Both the position numbers and the translations under genes were made by a program. Below are positions 1-5,952 of a DNA stretch of 8,046 nucleotides, piece after piece. The notes beneath the pieces were generated by a model. The model ran no database searches, was not told the origin of the DNA, and saw only the letters and a list, made by a program, of their open reading frames with translations. Source of the stretch: Bacteroidota bacterium (GTDB taxonomy: Bacteria > Bacteroidota > Bacteroidia > Bacteroidales > UBA4417); contig JAIFMH010000082.1 in assembly GCA_020048595.1 (NCBI GenBank), forward strand, positions 1 to 8,046, given 5' to 3'. Each line of letters starts with the position of its first letter. The stretch's first letter is position 1.

Positions 1-669
1 TATCCTGAAAAATTAACCGGATTTGCAACCATTGTCTGGTTTCACGGTGGCGGTTTAACCGGTGGGAGTAAGGAAATCCCCCAGGCTTTAAAAGATAAAG
101 GTGTTTGCATTGTCGGCGTTAATTATAGGTTGTCGCCTAAGGTGAAAGCTCCGGCTTATATTGAAGATGCCGCTGCTTCCGTTGCATGGGTATTTCAGAA
201 TATAAAGAGCTATGGCGGAGATTCAACACTTATTTTTGTTTCAGGGCATTCGGCCGGAGGCTACCTTTCGCTGATGGTTGGCCTCGACAAAAAATGGTTA
301 AATAAATACAATATCGACGCTAACCGTATTGCCGGTTTAATACCGCTCAGCGGCCAGGCCATCACACATTTTACCATACGAAAAGAACGGGGAATTGCCG
401 AAACCCAACCCATCATTGATGAATTTGCTCCTACTTATCATGCTCGCGCTGATGCGCCGCCTTTACTTTTAATTACCGGCGACAGGGAAATGGAATTGCT
501 TGGCCGCTACGAAGAGAATGCTTACCTGTCGCGCATGATGAAAATTGCCGGGCACAAACAAACAACGCTCTACGAATTAAACGGATATGGCCATAATATG
601 ACTGAACCGGCCTTTCCTTTATTGCTAAACGAAGTGGCAAGAATAACCGGAGAAAAGAAAGGGAAATAA
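1..669 (+). CDS. alpha/beta hydrolase (esterase/lipase-like), 5'-truncated by window edge
   Basis: The reading frame is open from the first base and ends at TAA 667-669, giving 222 visible residues; the true start lies upstream, and the internal TTG near base 130 is not a credible start. The visible part has the landmarks of an alpha/beta-hydrolase of the carboxylesterase/BD-FAE kind. These are an oxyanion-hole motif HGGG (visible residues 15-18), the nucleophile elbow GHSAGG with Ser84, a candidate acid Asp161 in ITGD, and a candidate base His198 in GYGHN. The family hydrolyses carboxylic esters; the substrate cannot be read from the sequence. The missing N-terminus would include the first beta strands and possibly a signal peptide, so location is unknown. 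A second hydrolase follows on the same strand after 79 bp, suggesting an operon. Family assignment is secure; exact function is not. Confidence 0.87.
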   Translation, partial: YPEKLTGFATIVWFHGGGLTGGSKEIPQALKDKGVCIVGVNYRLSPKVKAPAYIEDAAASVAWVFQNIKSYGGDSTLIFVSGHSAGGYLSLMVGLDKKWLNKYNIDANRIAGLIPLSGQAITHFTIRKERGIAETQPIIDEFAPTYHARADAPPLLLITGDREMELLGRYEENAYLSRMMKIAGHKQTTLYELNGYGHNMTEPAFPLLLNEVARITGEKKGK

Positions 670-748
670 TTCGATTCCCATAACATAAAATAGGTAAACA
701 AACCAGTCGTGTAACCAATTATCGAGACATAACATACAATTTGATACA

Positions 749-1666
749 ATGAAAAAAATTCTAATCTCCCTGTTTTTAATAAATATGCTGATAGCTGCTC
801 ATGCCCAAACCGATACTATCATCCTGTATCCCAATGGTGTTCCCGGATTAAAAGGAGTTCAGATTCCAGAAGATTCACAAAAATCCGGCGGAATTACGCG
901 GGTTAAGGATATCACCCAGCCTGCAGTGTATGTGTATCAGCCAAAAAATAAAACTTCTGACGCTTCAGTTATTATCTGTCCGGGCGGCGGTTATGGAATC
1001 CTGGCCATTGACCACGAAGGATATGAAATTGCCGAATGGTTTAATAACAGAGGCGTAACTGCATTTGTGCTTAAAAACAGGCTTCCCCAAGACGAATTAT
1101 TCGAAAATGCTGAAATCCGACCTTTACAGGATGCGCAACAGGCATTCCGGATTATCCGTAAGAATGCGGCTAAATATGGGGTTTCTCCGGATAAAATCGG
1201 GATTATGGGATTTTCGGCCGGTGGCCACCTGGCATCAACAGCCTCAACGCATTTCAATACGCAGGTGGGTGAAATTACAGATGCAACGATGAGTGTAAGG
1301 CCCGACTTTTCGCTTTTAATATACCCTGTAATCACTTTTGGAGCTGTAAATACACATTCCGGAACAAGAGATAACCTGGTTGGAGCAAATGCTACGGCTG
1401 ATAAAATTGATCTTTATTCGAATGAAAAACATGTAACAGCGGAAACACCTCCCACATTTCTGATCAGCACAACCGACGATTTCGTTTCGCCCGAAAACAG
1501 CATTTTATATTTCCAGGCCTGCCGCACTAATAAAGTTCCCGTCGAAATGCATATTTACGAAAAAGGCGGGCATGGCTATGCGCTCAAAAAAAACGGGCTG
1601 GGACCTGTAGAATCATGGCCCGAAAGGATGGAGGACTGGTTGCGGGAAAGAAAGTTGATGAAGTAA
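749..1666 (+). CDS. secreted alpha/beta hydrolase, acetylxylan-esterase-like
   Basis: A complete 305-residue protein. The ATG at 749 is chosen because it begins a clear Sec signal peptide: MKK, then a hydrophobic stretch, then AAHAQ, with likely cleavage after Ala19 (AHA|Q). The mature enzyme is therefore probably periplasmic or exported. The alpha/beta-hydrolase landmarks are all present: oxyanion loop CPGGGYG (77-83), the motif HEGYEIAEWFN (89-99), nucleophile elbow GFSAGGHLAS with Ser156, candidate acid Asp243 or Asp244 in TTDDFVSPENS, and His275 in GGHGYAL. This combination is typical of the esterases annotated in Bacteroidota as acetylxylan esterase or 'xylanase B-like' hydrolase, which remove acyl groups from sugars or glycans. 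Substrate specificity is inference. It lies 79 bp after another hydrolase of the same fold and is probably co-transcribed. No Shine-Dalgarno is visible; the leader is A/T-rich, as usual in Bacteroidota. Confidence 0.9.
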   Translation: MKKILISLFLINMLIAAHAQTDTIILYPNGVPGLKGVQIPEDSQKSGGITRVKDITQPAVYVYQPKNKTSDASVIICPGGGYGILAIDHEGYEIAEWFNNRGVTAFVLKNRLPQDELFENAEIRPLQDAQQAFRIIRKNAAKYGVSPDKIGIMGFSAGGHLASTASTHFNTQVGEITDATMSVRPDFSLLIYPVITFGAVNTHSGTRDNLVGANATADKIDLYSNEKHVTAETPPTFLISTTDDFVSPENSILYFQACRTNKVPVEMHIYEKGGHGYALKKNGLGPVESWPERMEDWLRERKLMK

Positions 1667-1965
1667 AAAGGTCTGAATTTTATATTCTTTTCAGCATTAG
1701 TAACTAAAAATTGCAAAGGATTTCCTGTTTAGATTTTCGGCAAATTCATTAGTTTTTGAATTGAAAATCTTTCTATAACCAAACCCAAATGCCTAAAAGG
1801 TAGCCATCAAAATCCGGAATAGGTTATGATAGCTCTAAAAGTATTATTTTTGATTTTCAGGAATTTCCTTTTAGCCATGTTGATTAATTCATTCATTTTT
1901 TCACAATCTGGCTAATCAGCATTCAATGATTTGCAATTCATAAACGTAACGAAAGCACCAAATAA
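1667..1965. other. gene-free intergenic region upstream of the antiporter gene
   Basis: 299 bp between the hydrolase pair and the antiporter gene. No credible ORF was found on either strand; the few ATGs run only a handful of codons. The stretch is AT-rich. No convincing intrinsic terminator follows the hydrolase gene: only a 5-bp CTGAA/TTCAG pairing near 1672-1694 without a clean U-tract. One weak promoter-like sequence is listed separately. Nothing resembling a tRNA or a riboswitch was recognised. Confidence 0.6.
1845..1852 (+). promoter_or_regulatory. candidate Bacteroidota -7 promoter element for the antiporter gene
   Basis: TATTTTTG matches the Bacteroidota -7 consensus TAnnTTTG at every fixed position and lies about 113 bp before the antiporter ATG. 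No good -33 TTTG element is seen at the expected spacing upstream, and the region is T-rich, so a chance match is quite possible. Confidence 0.22.
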
Positions 1966-4185
1966 ATGATACACCTGCCGCCTCTTATTATTGACCTGGC
2001 CCTTATCCTGGTTTCTGCTGCGGTAGTTACACTGATATTTAAAAGATTGAAACAGCCTGTGGTGTTAGGCTATATTATTGCCGGATTCCTGGTGGGCCCC
2101 AATTTTAAAATGTTTCCATCCATTGTTGATATTGAAGGCATAAGAACCTGGGCCGAAATTGGTGTGATATTCCTCTTATTCGGACTGGGACTCGAATTCA
2201 GTTTCAAAAAACTGATCAAAGTTGGTGGTACAGCTGTAATAACCGGTCTGACTGAAATCACGCTTACAATGATTGTAGGCTACAGCGTAGGGCAGTTACT
2301 GGGATGGAACTCAATTGACAGTTTGTTCCTTGGCGGTATTCTTGCCATTGCATCCACAACCATTATAATACGTGCTTTTGATGAATTAGGCGTGAAAAAT
2401 CAAAAATTTGCAGGCATTGTAACAGGAGTATTGGTAATTGAAGATCTGGTTGCTGTACTGTTGATGGTATTGCTTTCGACAGTAGCCGTGAGCAAAACAT
2501 TCTCCGGCAGCGAAATGATTTTTTCAGTACTGAAACTGGCTTTCTTTTTAGTGCTGTGGTTTGTTTCCGGAATATTTTTTCTGCCCACCTTGTTGAGGCG
2601 AATCCGTTCGTTAATGAATGAAGAAACACTGCTTATTGTATCCCTGGCTCTTTGTTTTCTGATGGTGGTTCTGGCAACTTATTTTGGGTTTTCACCTGCA
2701 CTTGGTGCGTTTATAATGGGATCTGTTTTAGCAGAAACAACGAAAGCCGAAAAAATTGAACACCTTACCAAATCTGTGAAAAATCTTTTCGGTGCTATAT
2801 TCTTTGTTTCGGTTGGAATGTTAATCGATCCCGGCGTAATGATGCAATATGCACTTCCAATAGCAGCAGCTACACTTGTACTGTTATTTGGGAAACCTCT
2901 TTTTGTAACACTTGGAGCAGTAGCAGCCGGGCAACCACTTAAAATTGCGATGCAGTCGGGGATGAGCCTTTCGCAAATCGGTGAGTTTTCATTTATTATT
3001 GCCACCCTTGGACTCACACTTAACGTTACCAGTAATTTTTTGTACCCGGTGGCAGTAGCAGTATCGGTACTTACAACATTTACCACACCTTATATGATCC
3101 GGTTGTCGGAACCCTTGTATAAACGGATCGAAAAAATTATACCCCGAAAGTGGGGAAAGGTATTAAATCGTTATGGTGTTGAAGCACAAAATATTACAGA
3201 AATAAGCGACTGGAAAAAAGTATTGCGATTTTATTTTATTAACGTAACTATATTATCAGTAGTTATAATTACCATTGTTTTGTTAAGCACGCTCTACCTT
3301 GCACCAATGTTTTCCGATTATCAGTGGGGCCAAACGGTAACAGCAGTCATAACACTCATTATTTTATCTCCTTTTTTATGGGCGCTTGCTTTTCGCAGAA
3401 CCAACCGCCAGGCTTATGCCAATGTATGGCTAAAAACTTCACAGCGCGGTCCCTTATTGGTTTTGCTTCTATCAAGAGTAGTATTAGCTGTATTGTTTAT
3501 CGGATTTTTATTTGACCGGTTATTCTCTCCATGGATAGCATTGGCTGGTGTAATTGTTTCGATACTGATCCTGGCGCTTCTGTCAAAGAAGATTAAGACT
3601 TTTTATGGGAGAATAGAAATGCGGTTTCTTAACAATTATAATGCACGCGAGATTGAAACACCTGATACCATTGGAATGCTTAGCCCATGGGATACACACA
3701 TGGCCATATTTGAGTTGAATTCAAAATCACCGTATATCGGAAAAACATTATTTGAATCTAAAATAAGGGAAGAGTTTGGCGTAAATATTGCAGTTATTGA
3801 GCGCGGTGATTTTGTGATAAATGTTCCCGGACGGGCTGAATATTTATATCCTAACGATAGAATTTCAGTTATAGGAACCGATGAGCAGCTCGAAAATTTC
3901 AGATTACACCTCGATTCAACTTTGGCTGAATCTCAGAAGGAGCCAACCAAACAAACGGTATCCTTGCATCATTTTACATTAGGGCCGAATTGTCCTCTTT
4001 TAAATCGGACTATAAGGGAGTCAAAGCTTCGTGAGCGTTCCAAAGGGCTTGTAGTTGGTATCGAAAGAAACGGGAAGCGCCTTTTAAATCCTGAATCCGA
4101 CCTGGTATTTGAAGCAAATGATAAAGTCTGGATAGTAGGAAATGAATTGCGGATACAGATTCTGCTTAAGGAATTAGCCGGATAG
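1966..4185 (+). CDS. monovalent cation:proton antiporter, CPA2/Kef type, with two C-terminal TrkA-C domains
   Basis: 739 residues. ATG 1966 is directly preceded by an in-frame TAA (1963-1965), so no earlier start is possible. Residues 1-380 form the Na+/H+-exchanger-type membrane domain, with about 12-13 hydrophobic segments. Kef/CPA2 motifs are visible: LLFGLGLEF (70-78), IASTTIIIRAFDELG (128-142), the acidic pair Glu159-Asp160 in VIEDLVAVLL (probable ion-binding site), ALGAFIMGSVLAE (245-257), FFVSVGMLID (279-288) and SLSQIGEFSFI (334-344). Four more membrane segments follow at about 422-448, 458-476, 495-516 and 521-540. The soluble tail carries two TrkA-C (RCK_C)-like modules, about 578-648 and 665-737, each with an IGKTL- or LNRTI-like start, an I(A/E)R(G/N) core and a DR/DK-V-x-GxE end. 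No Rossmann TrkA-N domain is present. Likely role: K+ or Na+ exchange for protons at the inner membrane, gated by a ligand bound to the TrkA-C modules. The ion and ligand are not deducible. It stands alone and converges on the next gene. Confidence 0.92.
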   Translation: MIHLPPLIIDLALILVSAAVVTLIFKRLKQPVVLGYIIAGFLVGPNFKMFPSIVDIEGIRTWAEIGVIFLLFGLGLEFSFKKLIKVGGTAVITGLTEITLTMIVGYSVGQLLGWNSIDSLFLGGILAIASTTIIIRAFDELGVKNQKFAGIVTGVLVIEDLVAVLLMVLLSTVAVSKTFSGSEMIFSVLKLAFFLVLWFVSGIFFLPTLLRRIRSLMNEETLLIVSLALCFLMVVLATYFGFSPALGAFIMGSVLAETTKAEKIEHLTKSVKNLFGAIFFVSVGMLIDPGVMMQYALPIAAATLVLLFGKPLFVTLGAVAAGQPLKIAMQSGMSLSQIGEFSFIIATLGLTLNVTSNFLYPVAVAVSVLTTFTTPYMIRLSEPLYKRIEKIIPRKWGKVLNRYGVEAQNITEISDWKKVLRFYFINVTILSVVIITIVLLSTLYLAPMFSDYQWGQTVTAVITLIILSPFLWALAFRRTNRQAYANVWLKTSQRGPLLVLLLSRVVLAVLFIGFLFDRLFSPWIALAGVIVSILILALLSKKIKTFYGRIEMRFLNNYNAREIETPDTIGMLSPWDTHMAIFELNSKSPYIGKTLFESKIREEFGVNIAVIERGDFVINVPGRAEYLYPNDRISVIGTDEQLENFRLHLDSTLAESQKEPTKQTVSLHHFTLGPNCPLLNRTIRESKLRERSKGLVVGIERNGKRLLNPESDLVFEANDKVWIVGNELRIQILLKELAG

Positions 4186-4208
4186 CATGACGGAAAACAC
4201 TCCGGACT

Positions 4209-5774
4209 TTATTTCTCATTGGATGAATAAACCATAAATTCTTCCGTTGATTCAATAGTAATATTTCCATTTCTTCCGTTTTCGGCCCAGCCTATTGCTG
4301 ATGGTCCGTCATAGCCATCAGCTCCGTTATGGCCCGATGGATTTCCATATCCTCCGGAGCCTCCCCGGCCACCTCTTCCTTCGCTTCCATGCTTGCCTCC
4401 TGATCCGCCATCACTTAAGGGTACTATCATGTAAAGGTATGGACGGGCATCATCTGTAAGATAAACCGTGATGTTACCGCCATATCCGCCAATGCCGCCT
4501 AATCCTGCAGCACCTCCCCAGCCACCATCGCCACCGTCCTCGCCTTCTTCCTGAACGTTTACGCAAACTTCCACTTCCACTTCCACATTCACAATAACAT
4601 CTTCTGTAACCGGAACATCAACTTCTATTTCCACTTCCTTGCCTTCACTGTTTGTTATGGTCTGCTTTTCCTTTTTTATTACAGTCCGTTTTTCGGTTTT
4701 AGTAACTATCTGTTTCTCCATGTGTTTTTCAACATGTATCTCGCCTTGTCTTCCATCCCCGCCGTTACCTCCGTTACCGCCATCGCCACCCGTACCACCT
4801 GATCCCCCTGCTGATGTCACCTCCAGGCTTCCGCCTTCCGGGTTTACCAGGTAGCGGTATTCTTTGTTAGTGCTGAAATCCTCAGCAAAAATATAGAGTA
4901 AATTGCAATTGAGAATTGAATCATAGTACAAATCAGCCCAAACCCCGATATCCGGGCCATCCGATCCGAATTCCCCATGCTGCCCGTTCTGCCCATCCGA
5001 GCCATTCCAACCACTGCCGCCACCTGATCCATTTGAACCTGAAAACCCTGACCTGCCGGACCAGCCTCTTAAATACAATTCGTACTTATGTTTATAATCG
5101 AGCAGAACAGGAAAAGTATCAGTTACAGCAGGATTCCTGTACGAACAAATTATAAATGAAACCGAATGTTGATCAATTTTGGTGATATCGGGTTCAATGG
5201 TGAATTTGCCTTTCCCCCACGACACCCCGTTTCCGGAAAAGTGGTATAAATCTGATTCTTTATTGCTTCTCAGATCATTGTAAACCCGTTGCACTCCGTT
5301 GTCGAAATCAGCGATCAATTCTCCTTTAACCTGGCTTCCGGGAGATTTATCGAATTGGTTTGTTGGCCGGAATGCAATATGTGTTTCATAGTTTAATGGC
5401 AAGATTAGCTCTTTTATAAGTTCCGGTTGCTTTCGCGGATAAGCCTTTATGCTGATGGATTGCCCTATAATTGGTTGCGTTAGTTTGTTAACCGAAACAC
5501 GGCCCGAAAGAAAAGTTCCGCCTGTAACTTCAATTTTATAGTTCCACCAGAATACAGAACCATCCTTCATTCCCTTGGTTTTGCTGATCTTCCCGTTTTT
5601 GTTATAGGCTATCACGCCAATTGTAAACGACTCTCCCGGAAGTACAAGTTGCTGTTTGTCAAATACAATCTGGATTGAATCAATCTTATGAGAAAGATTA
5701 AAGGCTGATACCGGAAGATTTATTCCTGAAAACAAGAAAGCCAAAAAGCAGAAAATTTGTTGTTTCTTTTCCAT
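4209..5774 (-). CDS. secreted glycine-rich repeat protein of unknown function
   Basis: 521 residues with a Sec signal peptide (MEKK, hydrophobic 7-22, likely cleavage after VSA at residue 24). No lipobox cysteine is seen. Residues 25-235 are not glycine-rich and look like beta-sandwich-type sequence. Then come four Gly-rich blocks, about 237-277, 323-344, 411-433 and 456-504, built of Gly-Gly-X or Gly-X-X triplets with Asn, Asp and Ser. The last three blocks each end in a similar short strand: GEIHVE (344-349), GNITVY (433-438) and GNITIE (503-508). Between blocks 2 and 3 lies a charged insert (345-410), Lys/Glu/Thr-rich and then alternating Val-Glu. Such Gly-X-X sequence can form collagen-like helices or stacked polyglycine-II helices; which applies is unknown. 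It is presumably exported and perhaps surface-exposed, with a structural or adhesive role as inference only. No sorting signal of the PorSS/T9SS type was recognised at the C-terminus. I do not recognise a named family. Confidence 0.82.
   Translation of the reverse strand: MEKKQQIFCFLAFLFSGINLPVSAFNLSHKIDSIQIVFDKQQLVLPGESFTIGVIAYNKNGKISKTKGMKDGSVFWWNYKIEVTGGTFLSGRVSVNKLTQPIIGQSISIKAYPRKQPELIKELILPLNYETHIAFRPTNQFDKSPGSQVKGELIADFDNGVQRVYNDLRSNKESDLYHFSGNGVSWGKGKFTIEPDITKIDQHSVSFIICSYRNPAVTDTFPVLLDYKHKYELYLRGWSGRSGFSGSNGSGGGSGWNGSDGQNGQHGEFGSDGPDIGVWADLYYDSILNCNLLYIFAEDFSTNKEYRYLVNPEGGSLEVTSAGGSGGTGGDGGNGGNGGDGRQGEIHVEKHMEKQIVTKTEKRTVIKKEKQTITNSEGKEVEIEVDVPVTEDVIVNVEVEVEVCVNVQEEGEDGGDGGWGGAAGLGGIGGYGGNITVYLTDDARPYLYMIVPLSDGGSGGKHGSEGRGGRGGSGGYGNPSGHNGADGYDGPSAIGWAENGRNGNITIESTEEFMVYSSNEK
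4567..4590. repeat. short tandem hexamer repeat (ACTTCC) within the glycine-rich gene
   Basis: Three perfect tandem copies of ACTTCC (4567-4584) followed by a degenerate fourth (ACATTC). On the coding (minus) strand these give the alternating Val-Glu run at residues about 396-402. Because the unit is six bases, copy-number change would keep the frame and simply lengthen or shorten the Val-Glu strand. Confidence 0.8.
4759..4803. repeat. imperfect 9-bp tandem repeat encoding Gly-Gly-X triplets
   Basis: About five imperfect 9-bp units of the type CCGCCGTTA / CCTCCGTTA / CCGCCATCG. Read on the minus strand they encode the Gly-Gly-X run of the second glycine-rich block (GGTGGDGGNGGNGG, around residues 326-339). 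The units differ mainly at third codon positions, consistent with an old expansion held by selection on the protein. Confidence 0.7.
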
Positions 5775-5823
5775 AATACAATAAATTCAGGATCATAAAG
5801 ACAGTAGAAAAGCTGCAATAATC

Positions 5824-5849
5824 GTTCCCAAATCAAGCATTTTGGGAAC
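5824..5849. promoter_or_regulatory. perfect 9-bp inverted repeat in the leader of the glycine-rich gene
   Basis: GTTCCCAAA (5824-5832) and TTTGGGAAC (5841-5849) are exact reverse complements with an 8-nt spacer, 50 bp before the ATG at 5774. Neither strand shows a U-tract directly after it, so a terminator is unlikely. It may be an operator for a dimeric regulator or an mRNA leader hairpin. It overlaps the best promoter candidate for this gene, which favours an operator, but this is inference. Confidence 0.5.
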
Positions 5850-5859
5850 TAATTTCAGA
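5829..5859 (-). promoter_or_regulatory. candidate Bacteroidota promoter for the glycine-rich gene
   Basis: On the minus strand, TCTG (5859-5856), a 19-nt spacer and TTGATTTG (5836-5829) resemble the Bacteroidota -33 TTTG and -7 TAnnTTTG elements, with one mismatch in each. Transcription would begin roughly 45-50 nt before the ATG. Spacing is right but both boxes are imperfect, so this is only a candidate. Confidence 0.27.
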
Positions 5860-5877
5860 AAATCGAAAAAGGATAAT

Positions 5878-5924
5878 GATAAAAAGAAATGGCAAGAATC
5901 TGACTGATTAACAGATCCTTGCCA
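5878..5924 (-). terminator. intrinsic terminator downstream of purL
   Basis: On the minus strand, TGGCAAGGATCTG (5924-5912) pairs with CAGATTCTTGCCA (5902-5890): a 13-bp stem with one G-U wobble and a 9-nt loop. It is followed immediately by UUUCUUUUUAUC in the RNA. The stem begins 28 nt after the purL stop codon. This is a textbook rho-independent terminator and separates purL from the glycine-rich gene. On the plus strand no U-tract follows, so it acts in one direction. Confidence 0.88.
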
Positions 5925-5952
5925 CGAAATAATTCTTCAAAACAGATGCTCT

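Noticed and set aside
130..669. A start of the first hydrolase at the TTG at base 130
   Set aside because: The frame is open to base 1 and the upstream residues include the HGGG oxyanion-hole motif, so the gene begins outside the window.
1716..1876. Two related near-palindromic sequences (AAAGGATTTCCTG and CAGGAATTTCCTTTT) in the region before the antiporter gene
   Set aside because: They match only with an indel, are AT-rich and about 140 bp apart; expected by chance in this composition.
4178..4205. CCGGA (4178-4182) and TCCGG (4201-4205) in the convergent gap as a terminator for the antiporter gene
   Set aside because: Only 5 bp of stem with an 18-nt loop, overlapping the coding end, and followed by a mixed ACTTTATTTC tail; too weak to annotate.
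4639..4854. Plus-strand open frame rich in Pro and Ser opposite the glycine-rich gene
   Set aside because: It is the antisense shadow of the Gly-Gly-X codons (GGN read backwards gives Pro-rich frames); no independent start signal or family resemblance.
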